Shown: positions 1 through 9,674 of the stretch, in pieces
Position numbering within the stretch: the stretch's first letter is position 1
Layout of the letters: each line of letters opens with the position of its first letter
Assembly (NCBI GenBank): GCA_963789885.1
Contig: CAWBNB010000064.1
Coordinates: 367,751-431,750 of the forward strand
DNA from: DATEDA01 sp963789885
GTDB taxonomy: Bacteria > Pseudomonadota > Gammaproteobacteria > Burkholderiales > SG8-39
DNA length: 64,000 nt
Reading direction: 5' to 3'
Translations under genes and position numbers: made by a program
Notes under the pieces: generated by a model
Seen by the model: the letters and a program-made list of their open reading frames with translations, nothing else
Told to the model about the DNA's origin: nothing
The model's database searches: none

Positions 1-554
1 TACTGCGCGTTGGCGGCGGCGACGTTCTCGGTCATCGCGACCAGCGCCGCCTTCATCGTCTTGTAGCCGAGCAGCGGATACGCCTGCGCCGCGGCGAGCG
101 ACGAGATGTTCACGATCGAGCCGCGGCCGCGGCTCCGGAAGCCGGGCAGCGCGTGCTTGGTGGCGAGCCACGCCGTCTTCAGGTTGACCGCGAAGCTGCG
201 GTCGAAGGCGTCCTCGGTCAGCGTATCGGCCGGCGCGTCGCCGAGCGCAATGCTCGCGCCGACGTTGTTGTGGAGGATGTCCAGGGGGCCGAAGCGCTCG
301 ACCGCGACGGCGATCACGCGCTGGACGTCCGCCTCGCGCGTCGCGTCGGCCTGGAGCGCGATCGCTTCGCCCTGCTCCGCGCGGATCATCCGCACCGTGT
401 CCTCGGCGGACGCCAGGTCGCGGTCGACGACCGCGACGCGGGCCCCTTCGCGACCGAGCACGATCGCGGCGGCCCGGCCGTTGCCTACCGTCTGGCCCGG
501 GGTCTGGCCGCCGCCCATCACCACTGCCACTTTGCCTGCGACACGTCCGGCCAT
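1..554 (-). CDS. SDR family oxidoreductase, 3' end cut by window edge
   Basis: Short-chain dehydrogenase/reductase, an NAD(P)-dependent oxidoreductase; 184 codons are visible and the C-terminus lies beyond base 1. The N-terminus carries an atypical glycine-rich Rossmann stretch (VVMGGGQTPGQTVGNGRA) followed by the nucleotide-site Asp in AVVDRD. The NNVG motif, the catalytic Ser in VNISS and the Tyr/Lys pair in GYKTMK are all present, so the active site looks intact. The ATG at 554 has a GGAGG-like site (GCAGGAGGACGTC) just upstream. It is the last visible gene of a four-gene minus-strand operon, 13 bp behind the TIM-barrel gene, so it probably oxidises or reduces an intermediate of that pathway. 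The substrate cannot be told from sequence. Confidence 0.9.
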   Translation of the reverse strand, partial: MAGRVAGKVAVVMGGGQTPGQTVGNGRAAAIVLGREGARVAVVDRDLASAEDTVRMIRAEQGEAIALQADATREADVQRVIAVAVERFGPLDILHNNVGASIALGDAPADTLTEDAFDRSFAVNLKTAWLATKHALPGFRSRGRGSIVNISSLAAAQAYPLLGYKTMKAALVAMTENVAAANAQ

Positions 555-567
555 GACGTCCTCCTGC

Positions 568-1389
568 TCAAGTGTTGTTCAGCAAGGCCTGCATCGCCCG
601 GTGCGCGCGTCGTGCGCGCTCGAGCGCCGGAAGGCCGGCAGTCGAGCGCACCGGTGCCTCGACGCTGAGCGGCGTGGTCGCAGGCAGGGCGCGGACGAGC
701 TCCGCGAGCGGCAGCACGCCCTCGCCGGGCAGGAGCCGTCCCGTGCGCGCCTCGCGGATCAGATCGGGCGCCGCGGTGGGCATGCCCGGCTCCGCGTCGC
801 AGATCTGCGCGTACCGGAAGAGCGACGGGTCGATGTGCGCGATGTCCGCCGGCACGCCGCCCGACCGGCTGAAGTGGAGCGCGTCCACGAGGATCGAGGC
901 GTTCGGGCGGTCCGATCGCCTGATCAGCCGCGCGGCGTGATCGAGCGTCCTCACGCCGGTGTAGATCGCGAACTCCAGGCAGACATGCAGGCCGTACTGC
1001 GCGGCGCGATCGCAGAGCTCGCCGAAGCGATCGAGCGTCCGCGCCTCCTCGGGCTCGGCGCTCATGACGAGCACGTACTTCGCGCCGAGGCGCGCGCCCG
1101 CCTCGAGGAAGCCCTCCGGGACACCGGTCGGGAGGCCGGGCTCGAAGCGGAGGAACTCCACGTCGAGCACGGACACGCCGGTGTCGGCCAGCCTGCTCAG
1201 CGTTTCCCGCATCACCGGGGTGTCGCCGAGCATGTCGTACGGCGGCACGCCCACGCTCGGCGTGGCGGTCAGCCGGATGCCGACCATCCGGAATCCCGCG
1301 GCCGCCGCGACGGTGACGAGCTCGGGCGGCGTCGCGTCGAGGACGGTGAGATGCGCGAGCGAGAGCTCGCGGCGCGGCGCGGTCGTCAC
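568..1389 (-). CDS. sugar phosphate isomerase/epimerase family protein (TIM barrel)
   Basis: 273 aa, the usual size for the xylose-isomerase-like TIM-barrel (AP endonuclease 2) superfamily. Acidic and His residues sit at typical metal-ligand positions: VLDVEFLR, CLEFAIYTGV with its Glu, LVDALHFSRSG with Asp and His, and SVEAPVRS near the end. Members isomerise or epimerise keto-sugars, inositols or related hydroxy-acids in the cytoplasm. The gene lies 4 bp downstream of the carboxymuconolactone-decarboxylase-like gene and 13 bp upstream of the SDR gene, so all four are almost certainly co-transcribed. Superfamily assignment is firm; the substrate is unknown. Confidence 0.85.
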   Translation of the reverse strand: MTTAPRRELSLAHLTVLDATPPELVTVAAAAGFRMVGIRLTATPSVGVPPYDMLGDTPVMRETLSRLADTGVSVLDVEFLRFEPGLPTGVPEGFLEAGARLGAKYVLVMSAEPEEARTLDRFGELCDRAAQYGLHVCLEFAIYTGVRTLDHAARLIRRSDRPNASILVDALHFSRSGGVPADIAHIDPSLFRYAQICDAEPGMPTAAPDLIREARTGRLLPGEGVLPLAELVRALPATTPLSVEAPVRSTAGLPALERARRAHRAMQALLNNT

Positions 1390-1393
1390 CCGG

Positions 1394-1945
1394 TCAGTCC
1401 GGCGCGAACGGAAACTCGTCGAGGAACTTCTGGTACTCGGGCTCGTTGTCGATCTGCATGGTCGCGAGGAAGCGCACGACGGCGTTGTAGAACGCGATCG
1501 TGAGGACGAGGTCGGTGAGCCGCTCGTAGTCGAGGTCCTGCCTCAGCGCGGCGAACGTCTCGTCCGAGATCGCGAACCCCTGCGTCATCTCGCGCGCCGC
1601 GCGGAGTACCGTCCTCGCCAACGGCTCGAGCCTGCTCGGCTTGCCCGCGGTTTCGGCGGCGAGCGCGCGGAGATCGTCGTCCGACACGCCGAAGTCGCGG
1701 CCGATCTTGATGTGATGCGTGTACTCGTAGACCGACTTCGTCATGTAGCCGACCTGCAGGATCGCGAGCTCGCGGAGCCGCGGGTCGAGCCGGCTCGTGT
1801 GGCGGATGAACTCGCCGAGCCCGTGGAATGCGCGCGCGCCGTTCGGGCTGTGCACCATCGCGCGGAAGAGGTTGATGTTCCGCGCCAGCAGGTCCTTGTG
1901 CTCCGCCGGCAGGTCGGACTGGTCGAGGTACGGGACGCGCGCCAT
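1394..1945 (-). CDS. carboxymuconolactone decarboxylase family protein
   Basis: 183 aa, all-alpha AhpD/CMD fold. The central segment LRELAILQVGYMTKSVYEYT followed by HHIKIGRDFGVSD is the family core. The CxxC pair of redox-active AhpD proteins is absent (YEYTHH instead), which places it with the non-peroxidase branch whose members often act on lactones or serve unknown roles. It lies 24 bp downstream of the SMP-30 lactonase-like gene and 4 bp upstream of the isomerase, suggesting a catabolic step on a cyclic or lactone intermediate. The role is inferred from neighbourhood; family membership is clear. Confidence 0.85.
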   Translation of the reverse strand: MARVPYLDQSDLPAEHKDLLARNINLFRAMVHSPNGARAFHGLGEFIRHTSRLDPRLRELAILQVGYMTKSVYEYTHHIKIGRDFGVSDDDLRALAAETAGKPSRLEPLARTVLRAAREMTQGFAISDETFAALRQDLDYERLTDLVLTIAFYNAVVRFLATMQIDNEPEYQKFLDEFPFAPD

Positions 1946-1969
1946 GGTTCGCCTATGGTTGCAATCGTT

Positions 1970-2827
1970 TCACGGCAGCCCGGCGCCGGGCACGTCGACC
2001 CGCACGATCTCGATCCGCCCGTCGGACCGGTCGGCCATCTTCGGCCCGCTGCCGGTGTTGGTGATCACGAACAGCGTGCGCCGGTCGGGGCCCCCGAGCA
2101 TGCAGGCGTAGGAGCAGCGCTCGGGGCCGGTGTCGACGGCCTGCGCGATCCGGCCGCCCGGCAGCACGCGGATCACGTTCCGCCCGCGCGCGTCGGCGAC
2201 CCAGACCGCGCCTTCCGCGTCGAGGCAGATGCCGTCGGGAAAGACGCCGTCAAGCGCCGCGAAGAGACGGCGGTTGCCGAGCGCGCCGTCGGCGGCGACG
2301 TCGAACGCCGTGAGCCGGTGGGCGAACGTCTCGGCGACGATCAGCGTGCGGCCGTCGGGAGCGATCACCATGCCGTTCGGGAAATGGAGATCGTCGCCCA
2401 CGAACGCGGCGTTGCGGCCGTCGGGATCGACGCGGATGATGCGGGTGTCGCGCGGCGGCGCGTCGTTGTGCCGGTCGTAGCCGAAGTTGCCGACGTACGC
2501 GCGGCCGGCGGCGTCCACCACCATGTCGTTGCAGAGGCCGCCCGCGAGCGTCGAGAGATCGGCATGGAGATGCAGCGTCTTGCCGTCGAACCGCAGCACG
2601 CGGCGGTCGAGCATCGAGACGACGAGGAGCTCCCCGTTCGCGGTCCAGCCGAGTCCGGACGGGCGCTGCGGGACTTCGACGATCGTCTCGTCGCGACCGT
2701 CGAGACCGACCGTCGCGACGCGGTGCGCGTAGAAGTCGGAGAACCAGAGCTTGCCGTCGCGCCAGCGCGGGCCCTCGCCGAACCTCAGGCCGGCGAGCAG
2801 GACCTCGAGCTTCGTCCCCCCTGTCAT
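1970..2827 (-). CDS. SMP-30/gluconolactonase/LRE family protein
   Basis: 285 aa six-bladed beta-propeller of the SMP-30/gluconolactonase family, which hydrolyses sugar or aryl lactones with a divalent metal. The N-terminal metal Glu is in RFGEGPRW; later family signatures are GLCNDMVVDAAGRAYVGNFG, HFPNGMVIAPD and FPDGICLDAEGAVWVAD, which together supply the Glu/Asn/Asp metal ligands. The ATG at 2827 is preferred to an upstream start at 2890 because GGAGAGAGGTG precedes it at proper spacing and the family alignment begins there. It is the first gene of the minus-strand operon and is divergent from the DUF559/ABC-transporter side. Confidence 0.87.
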   Translation of the reverse strand: MTGGTKLEVLLAGLRFGEGPRWRDGKLWFSDFYAHRVATVGLDGRDETIVEVPQRPSGLGWTANGELLVVSMLDRRVLRFDGKTLHLHADLSTLAGGLCNDMVVDAAGRAYVGNFGYDRHNDAPPRDTRIIRVDPDGRNAAFVGDDLHFPNGMVIAPDGRTLIVAETFAHRLTAFDVAADGALGNRRLFAALDGVFPDGICLDAEGAVWVADARGRNVIRVLPGGRIAQAVDTGPERCSYACMLGGPDRRTLFVITNTGSGPKMADRSDGRIEIVRVDVPGAGLP

Positions 2828-2961
2828 CGGACACCTCTCTCCCGCCCCGTGGGACGAATGCCGCACGCCGGACGATTTCGAGATTACCAAAGAAGGCGCC
2901 GCGCGGTCTCGCGCGGGCGTGGCTCACGGGCTGAGCCCGCGGCCGGCGCAGACTCGGCGCC

Positions 2962-3414
2962 GTGCGATCGAACGACCGAACCCGCCGGCGGGAGACGCCG
3001 CCGGATCCCGCAGCGCTGCAGCAGATCGCGGACGAGCGTCGCGAGCATCCGACGCGGGCCGAGTGCGCGCTCGAGGCGATCCTGAACGGGCTGAGCGCGG
3101 GCGCGCTCGCCGGGCGGTTCCGGCGCGAATCGGTCTGCGGCGGAAGGTGGATCGTGGACTTCTACTTCCCCGAGGTGCGCCTCGCGATCGAGGTCGACGG
3201 CGGCTATCACCGCTCCACGCCGCAGCGAAGCCGGGATCTCTTCAAGGAAAGCGCGCTCGGGTCGGCGGGCATCACGCTGGTTCGCGTCACGAACGAGGAG
3301 GTGTTCGGCGACCGCGGGCGGCTGCTCGGCAAGCTCCGGCGGGCGTGGCGGGAGGCGCTGCAGGAAGCGCGGCGGCCCGCGGGCGCGGCCCGCCATCCCG
3401 CGCTGCCGCATTGA
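2962..3414 (+). CDS. DUF559 domain protein (Vsr-like endonuclease fold)
   Basis: 150 aa with a GTG start. The core IVDFYFPEVRLAIEVDGGYH carries the D...E.DG.H pattern of DUF559, a PD-(D/E)XK/very-short-patch-repair-like nuclease fold; the tail TLVRVTNEEVF is also typical. Cellular function of DUF559 proteins is not established. It sits alone between the divergent catabolic operon and the ABC transporter, 32 bp before the first ATPase gene, and may be read together with it. There is no clear ribosome site before the GTG, so the exact start is uncertain. Confidence 0.7.
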   Translation: MRSNDRTRRRETPPDPAALQQIADERREHPTRAECALEAILNGLSAGALAGRFRRESVCGGRWIVDFYFPEVRLAIEVDGGYHRSTPQRSRDLFKESALGSAGITLVRVTNEEVFGDRGRLLGKLRRAWREALQEARRPAGAARHPALPH

Positions 3415-3446
3415 CCGGGCGCGCCCGCCTCGCGCACCATGGGCGC

Positions 3447-4439
<993 letters not shown>

Positions 4440-4493
4440 ACCCGGCCCGCTCTAAGGGAAAACCCTGAGCGCGCAAGCCGCCCGGAGCCGCCG

Positions 4494-5519
4494 ATGACCG
4501 AGTCGCTCGCCGTTCTCGACGCGCCCCGCGCCGCAACCGTGCAGGCGGGCGAGGTCGTGCTCTCGGTCCGCAACCTGGTCAAGCACTTCGAAGTCGGGGG
4601 CGGGCTCTTCGGCGGACCGCACGCGCTCGTCAAGGCGGTCGACGGCGTGAGCTTCGACATCCGCCGCGGCGAGACGCTCGGGCTCGTGGGCGAGTCGGGA
4701 TGCGGTAAGACGACGACCGGCCGGTGCATCCTGCATCTCGACCGCCCGAGCTCGGGCGAGATCGTGTTCGAGGGGCAGGATCTCACCGCGCTTTCCGAGG
4801 CTGCGCTCCGGAAGGTACGGCGGCGCATCCAGGTGATCTTCCAGGACCCCTACAGCTCGCTGAACCCGCGGATGACGGTGGGCGAGATGATCGACGAGCC
4901 GCTGGCGGTGCACGGCATCGTGCCCGAGCCGAAGGCGCGGGCCGCGCGCGTAAAGGAGCTCCTCTCGCAGGTGGGGCTCGCGCCGAACATGGCGAGCCGC
5001 TATGCGCACCAGCTCTCGGGCGGCCAGCGGCAGCGCGTCGGGATCGCCCGCGCGCTCGCCTCGGAGCCGAGCCTGATCGTGTGCGACGAGCCGGTGTCGG
5101 CGCTCGACGTGTCGATCCAGGCGCAGATCATCAATCTCCTCGAGGAGCTGCAGGAACGGCTCGGCCTCACCTATCTTTTCGTCGCGCACGACCTGTCCGT
5201 CGTGCGGCACATCTCCGACCGCGTGGCGGTGATGTACCTCGGCAAGATCGTCGAGATCACCGACCGCGATTCCCTCTACGCGTCGCCGCAGCACCCGTAC
5301 ACGAAGGCGCTGCTCTCGGCGGTGCCGATCCCGGACCCCGCGCTCGAGGCGAGGCGCGAGCGGACGGTGCTGCGGGGGGAAGTGCCGAGCCCGCTGAAGC
5401 CGCCGTCGGGCTGCGTCTTCCACACCCGGTGCCCGATCGCGATCGACGAGTGCCGGGGGGCGGTCCCCGAGCTGCGTGAAGTGCGCGCCGGCCATCGGGC
5501 CGCGTGCATCCGGATCTAG
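4494..5519 (+). CDS. ABC transporter ATP-binding protein, OppF/DppF type
   Basis: 341 aa second ATPase. Walker A GESGCGKTT, Q-loop in VIFQDPYSSLNPRMTV (the hallmark of the DppF/OppF half), signature LSGGQRQR, Walker B LIVCDEPVSALD and His in VAHDLS are intact. The C-terminal oligo/dipeptide domain ends with GCVFHTRCPIAIDEC. It starts 54 bp after the first ATPase and pairs with it as a heterodimer. The substrate of the transporter is not determined by the ATPases; neighbours suggest a sugar-acid, lactone-derived compound or small peptide. Confidence 0.93.
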   Translation: MTESLAVLDAPRAATVQAGEVVLSVRNLVKHFEVGGGLFGGPHALVKAVDGVSFDIRRGETLGLVGESGCGKTTTGRCILHLDRPSSGEIVFEGQDLTALSEAALRKVRRRIQVIFQDPYSSLNPRMTVGEMIDEPLAVHGIVPEPKARAARVKELLSQVGLAPNMASRYAHQLSGGQRQRVGIARALASEPSLIVCDEPVSALDVSIQAQIINLLEELQERLGLTYLFVAHDLSVVRHISDRVAVMYLGKIVEITDRDSLYASPQHPYTKALLSAVPIPDPALEARRERTVLRGEVPSPLKPPSGCVFHTRCPIAIDECRGAVPELREVRAGHRAACIRI

Positions 5520-5650
5520 GCGGCGGGGCTTGACACGCGGAACCGTCGAGCACAACCTTTGGGACCCCATCAGGGGGGCAATACCGAGAGATCGGGCGTT
5601 CGGAACGACCCGGCCGGTAACGAAGTCGAGATGAACGAGGAGGAAGTGGA

Positions 5651-7261
5651 ATGCGCACCGACCAGCGACGTCTGGCGATCGTGCTGCTTTGCACGATCTT
5701 CGCAGCAGTCCCTGCTGCGGCCCAAGAGAAACCGCACTATGGGGGCGAGCTCGTCTTCACCGTGCCCTCCGAGATGCCGTCCTACGACGGGCACCGCGAG
5801 CAGACCTTCGGGCTGATCCATCCGATCGCGCCGCACTACAACACGCTGCTGCGCGTCGACCCGAACGACCCCACCGGCACCAAGCCGGTCGGCGACCTCG
5901 CCGAGAGCTGGACCGTGTCGCCCGACGGGCTGACCTACACCTTCCAGATCCGCAAGGGCGTGAAGTTCCACGACGGGAGCGACATGACGTCGCGGGACAT
6001 CAAGGCCTCCTACGACAAGATCATCTTCCCGCCGCCCGACGTCGCAAGCGTCCGCAAGGCCACCTACGCGGTGGTCGAGTCGGTGGAGGCGCCCGACCCC
6101 TACACGGTGCGCTTCAAGCTCAAGTGGCCGTCGGGAGCCTTCCTGCAGTCGCTCGCCTCGCCCTGGAACTTCATCTATGAGGCCAACATCCTGGCGAAGG
6201 ACATGCACTGGTACGAGAAGAACATCATGGGCACCGGCCCGTTCGTGTTCGTCGAGCACGTCAAGGGTTCGCACTGGGTCGGCAAGAAGAATCCGAACTA
6301 CTGGGACAAGGGCAAGCCCTACCTCGACGGCTACCGCGCGCTCTTCATCCGCGCGCACGCCGCCCAGGTCGCCGCGGTCCGCGGCGAGCGCGCGCACATC
6401 CAGTTCCGGAGCTTCACTCCGGCCGACAAGGAGGCGCTGACCGCCGCGCTGGGCGACAAGATCAAGTTCCAGGAGTGCTCGTGGGACTGCGTGCTGCTGG
6501 TGGCGATCAACCACCAGAAGAAGCCGTTCGACGACAAGCGCGTGCGCCGCGCGCTCTCGCTCGCGCTCGACCGCTACGAGGCGTCGAAGACGCTGTCCAA
6601 GATCGCCATCGTCAAGGACGTCGCCGGGATCCAGGTGCCCGGTACGCCGTACGCCACGCCGCCCGAGGAGCTGCAGAAGCTCGCCGGCTACTGGCCCGAC
6701 ATCGAGAAGTCGCGCGCCGAGGCGCGGCGGCTGCTCAAGGAGGCCGGGGTGCCCGAGGGCTTCTCGTTCACGTTCAAGAACCGCGGGACGCCGATGCCCT
6801 ACGAACCGATGGCGATCTGGCTGATCGACCAGTGGCGGAAGGTCGGGTTGAACGTGAAGCAGGAGGTGATCGAGCCGGCCGCCTACTACGGCGTGCTCCG
6901 CAAGCCCGACGCGTTCGAGGTGGCGATGGACTTCCAGTGCGGATACATCGTCGAGCCCGATCTCGACATCTACAAGTTCATCTCGAACGACAAGAACCCG
7001 GACAACTACGGCTACTACACCGACCGGGTGCTCGACGCGCTGTACGAGAAGCAGTCGCGGGCGACGAACGTCGATGAACGCAAGAAGATCCTGCGCGAGT
7101 TCGAGCGGCGGGTGCTCGACGAGGAGGCGCACTACATCATGACGCTGCAGTGGCACCGCATCATCCCGGAGAGCTCGAAGGTCCACGGCTGGCAGATCAC
7201 GCCCAGCCACTACCTGAACAATCAGCTCGACACCGTCTGGCTCTCGGAGTCCGGGGGCTAG
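5651..7261 (+). CDS. ABC transporter substrate-binding protein, SBP_bac_5 family
   Basis: 536 aa periplasmic binding protein. Residues 1-25 form a Sec signal peptide ending AVPAAAQ. The family 5 fold is shown by LAESWTVSPDGLTYTFQIRK followed by GVKFHDG, then VRRALSLALDR, and ARRLLKEAGVPEGFSFTF, all in the expected order. Cluster C proteins bind peptides, opines, nickel chelates or glycosides, so the ligand is open. The preceding 131 bp are non-coding and may hold an internal promoter, and a strong GC hairpin follows the stop codon, a layout that usually raises binding protein over permease levels. An AGGAGG-like site (GAGGAGGAAGTGGA) precedes the ATG. Confidence 0.93.
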   Translation: MRTDQRRLAIVLLCTIFAAVPAAAQEKPHYGGELVFTVPSEMPSYDGHREQTFGLIHPIAPHYNTLLRVDPNDPTGTKPVGDLAESWTVSPDGLTYTFQIRKGVKFHDGSDMTSRDIKASYDKIIFPPPDVASVRKATYAVVESVEAPDPYTVRFKLKWPSGAFLQSLASPWNFIYEANILAKDMHWYEKNIMGTGPFVFVEHVKGSHWVGKKNPNYWDKGKPYLDGYRALFIRAHAAQVAAVRGERAHIQFRSFTPADKEALTAALGDKIKFQECSWDCVLLVAINHQKKPFDDKRVRRALSLALDRYEASKTLSKIAIVKDVAGIQVPGTPYATPPEELQKLAGYWPDIEKSRAEARRLLKEAGVPEGFSFTFKNRGTPMPYEPMAIWLIDQWRKVGLNVKQEVIEPAAYYGVLRKPDAFEVAMDFQCGYIVEPDLDIYKFISNDKNPDNYGYYTDRVLDALYEKQSRATNVDERKKILREFERRVLDEEAHYIMTLQWHRIIPESSKVHGWQITPSHYLNNQLDTVWLSESGG

Positions 7262-7274
7262 CGCCGGGTCTCGT

Positions 7275-7306
7275 GCGCCGGCGGCGGCGGGCGCCGCCGC
7301 CGGCGC
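7275..7306 (+). terminator. intercistronic GC hairpin between binding-protein and permease genes
   Basis: A perfect 14-bp inverted repeat (left arm GCGCCGGCGGCGGC) with a 4-nt loop lies between the binding-protein stop at 7261 and the permease start. No T-run follows, so it is more likely a processing or mRNA-stability hairpin, or partial attenuator, than a full terminator. In known ABC operons such hairpins protect the binding-protein mRNA 3' end; that role is inferred here. Confidence 0.6.
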
Positions 7307-7322
7307 GCGGGGAGAAGTGCCG

Positions 7323-8276
7323 TTGACGAAGTACATCATCAAGCGCTTCCTGCTGATGATCCCGACCCTGATCGGGGTCGCGGTGCTGATCTTCCTGCTG
7401 CTGCGCGTCGTCCCGGGCGACATCGTCGACGTCCGCTTCGTCTCGCAGGGGCAGTTCGCGCCGCAGGAGGTGCTGCAGATCGAGCGCGCGAAGCTCGGCC
7501 TCGACCAGCCCGTCTGGCGGCAGTTCACGAGCTGGATGTGGGGACTCGCGCACCTCGACTTCGGCGTCTCGATGTGGACCGGATCGCCGATCACCGAGGA
7601 GATCAAGCTGCGGTTCGCGCTCTCGCTCCAGCTCGCCGTGATGGCGACGGTCGTGGCGACCGTGCTCGCGATCCCGCTCGGCGTGATCGCGGCGCTCAAG
7701 CAGGACACCTGGGTGGACTACGCGGTGCGGGTGTTCTCGATCGCCGGGCTCGCGATGCCGTCGTTCTGGCTCGGCATCGTGCTCATCCTCGTGCTGCTCA
7801 TCTTCTTCCACTGGCTGCCGCCGATGGTGTTCACGCCGTTCTGGGTCGATCCGTGGGAGAACCTCGCGCAGCTCATCTGGCCGGCGCTCGCGGTCGGCTA
7901 CCGCTACTCGGCCGTGGCCACCCGCATGACGCGCTCGGCGATGCTGGAGGTGCTGCGGGAGGACTACATCCGGACCGCGCGCGCGAAGGGGCTGTGGCTG
8001 AGGCTCATCCTGGTGCGCCACGCTCTCAAGAACGCGATGCTCCCGGTGGTCACCGTCATCGGTCTCGAGTTCGCGTTCCTGCTCGGCGGCCTGGTCGTCA
8101 CCGAGCAGGTGTTCAACCTGAACGGGCTCGGCCTGCTGTTCGTGGAAGCCATCTCGCACCGCGATTACACGCTCACCCAGGCGCTGGTGCTCCTCGTGGC
8201 GTCGGTCTTCATCCTCGTCAACTTCCTGACCGACGTCGCCTACGCGTGGCTCGATCCGCGGATCAGGTATCGGTGA
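7323..8276 (+). CDS. ABC transporter permease, DppB/OppB type
   Basis: About 317 aa inner-membrane permease. The first membrane helix (FLLMIPTLIGVAVLIFLLL) is followed by a periplasmic stretch and about five more helices. The EAA loop is at TARAKGLWLRLILVRHALKN. The TTG at 7323 is the likely start because GGGGAG lies 8 nt upstream; the in-frame GTG at 7317 would leave only 2 nt spacing. The start fits the family's usual M-x-x-Y-I-x-x-R pattern. It is separated by 1 bp from the DppC-like gene, with which it forms the translocation channel. Confidence 0.92.
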   Translation: MTKYIIKRFLLMIPTLIGVAVLIFLLLRVVPGDIVDVRFVSQGQFAPQEVLQIERAKLGLDQPVWRQFTSWMWGLAHLDFGVSMWTGSPITEEIKLRFALSLQLAVMATVVATVLAIPLGVIAALKQDTWVDYAVRVFSIAGLAMPSFWLGIVLILVLLIFFHWLPPMVFTPFWVDPWENLAQLIWPALAVGYRYSAVATRMTRSAMLEVLREDYIRTARAKGLWLRLILVRHALKNAMLPVVTVIGLEFAFLLGGLVVTEQVFNLNGLGLLFVEAISHRDYTLTQALVLLVASVFILVNFLTDVAYAWLDPRIRYR

Positions 8277-8277
8277 C

Positions 8278-9171
8278 ATGAGCGCCGTACCGCAGCAGTC
8301 CGAGCTCTTCGACGACGCTCCGGCCAAGCGCCGCTTCTCGTTCGTGCGCGAGTTCGTCGAGCGCCAGACGCTCGGCGCCCTGGGGGCGGCGGTGATCCTC
8401 GTGATGGTCTTCGCCGCGGCGGCGGCCCCGCTCCTTGCACCCTACGATCCGCTCGCGATCGACTTCGCAGCGATGCTGAGCCCGCCCGGCGCCGCCCATT
8501 GGCTCGGCACCGACGCCTTCGGCCGCGACGTGTTCTCGCGCATCATCTACGGCTCGCGCACCGCGCTGGAGGTGGGGTTGGGCGCCTCCCTCCTCGGTGC
8601 GACGGTCGGCGCGGTCATCGGCGTGGCGAGCGCGTACTTCGGCGGCCGCATCGATTTCGTCGTCCAGTGGTTCATGGACATCCTCCTCTCGTTCCCGCTG
8701 ATCGTTCTCGCCCTCGCGGTCGTCGCGATCCTGGGAACGGGCGCCGGCAACGTCGTCCTCGCGATCGCGGTGCCGATGATTCCGCGGTGCGCCCGCGTGA
8801 CGCGCTCGAGCGCCCTGGCGATCCGGGAGATGCCCTACGTCGATGCCGCACGGGCCGGCGGCTTCAGCCATGCGCGGATCATCCTCCGGCACATGCTGCC
8901 GAACGTCATGGCGCCGTACCTGATCATGATCACGGCCTTCCTCGGCCAGGCGATCCTGCTGGAGGCCTCGCTGTCCTTCCTCGGTCTCGGCGTCCAGGAG
9001 CCGACCGCGGCATGGGGATTGATGCTGAGCGGGGCCGCGGTCGATTTCGCGGAAAAAGCTCCCTGGATGGCGATCTTCCCGGGGCTTGCCATCAGCCTCG
9101 CGGTGTTCGCGTTCAACCTCTTCGGCGATTCGCTTCGCGACGCGCTCGATCCGAAGCTGAAGACGCTCTAA
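8278..9171 (+). CDS. ABC transporter permease, DppC/OppC type
   Basis: 297 aa. It has the N-terminal OppC_N region with the first helix near residues 35-55, the LGTDAFGRDVFSRIIYGSRT signature of DppC proteins, about five further helices, and the EAA loop in DAARAGGFSHARIILRHMLP. It ends LFGDSLRDALDPKLK, the typical family C-terminus. The start codon follows the previous stop after one base, so translation is probably coupled. It is the last transporter gene; the cupin gene follows after 92 bp. Confidence 0.92.
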   Translation: MSAVPQQSELFDDAPAKRRFSFVREFVERQTLGALGAAVILVMVFAAAAAPLLAPYDPLAIDFAAMLSPPGAAHWLGTDAFGRDVFSRIIYGSRTALEVGLGASLLGATVGAVIGVASAYFGGRIDFVVQWFMDILLSFPLIVLALAVVAILGTGAGNVVLAIAVPMIPRCARVTRSSALAIREMPYVDAARAGGFSHARIILRHMLPNVMAPYLIMITAFLGQAILLEASLSFLGLGVQEPTAAWGLMLSGAAVDFAEKAPWMAIFPGLAISLAVFAFNLFGDSLRDALDPKLKTL

Positions 9172-9263
9172 AGCCGCGCCCCGCGGCCGGGCCCACGGCC
9201 GCGCCCGGACGTGGTTTCATGTCTATCTTCTCCATCGACCAGGCAACCGCCGGGAGGTCCGCC

Positions 9264-9647
9264 ATGCCAACGTTCAGGAAGATCGTGCTGTACACCGATC
9301 GCGACGGCCGCGCGAAATTCCGCGAGGAGGAGGTGCCGCTCCCGGAGGGGACGCCGCAGTCCATGCTCTCGGAGGTGTTCGGCTCCTCCGGTTACCAGCT
9401 GCGCCACAGCCCGCTCGGCTTTCGCAGCCAGTGGCACTGCACGCCCAGGCCGCAGTGGGTCTTCATCCTCGGCGGGGAGATGGAGATCGGGCTGCAGGAC
9501 GGCAGCTCGCGCGTGTTCAAGCCGGGCGAGCACTTCTATTCGGCCGACACGCTGCCGGAGGGAGCGACCTTCGATCCGAAGGTCCACGGTCACTGGAGCG
9601 CCCAGCGGGGCGGCAGCCCGCTCGTGACGCTCTTCGTCAAGACCTGA
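9264..9647 (+). CDS. small cupin-domain protein
   Basis: 127 aa single-domain cupin. The sequence FRSQWHCTPRPQWVFILGGE is cupin motif 1, with the metal-ligand-like His and the W-x-x-x-x-G-G-E pattern; motif 2 lies around VFKPGEHFYSADTLPEG. GGGAGG precedes the ATG at 9264; an in-frame ATG at 9219 is also possible but has poorer context. Such proteins bind or isomerise small acids and sugars or act as sensors. Its position at the end of the ABC operon suggests a role in the same pathway, but the substrate is unknown. Confidence 0.8.
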   Translation: MPTFRKIVLYTDRDGRAKFREEEVPLPEGTPQSMLSEVFGSSGYQLRHSPLGFRSQWHCTPRPQWVFILGGEMEIGLQDGSSRVFKPGEHFYSADTLPEGATFDPKVHGHWSAQRGGSPLVTLFVKT

Positions 9648-9674
9648 GGAATGGCGGCCCGGCGCCGCCTTCGC

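Noticed and set aside
106..1503. Long plus-strand open frames over the first 3 kb
   Set aside because: They are antisense shadows of the SDR, TIM-barrel, CMD and SMP-30 genes; composition is Arg/Ala-rich with no domain.
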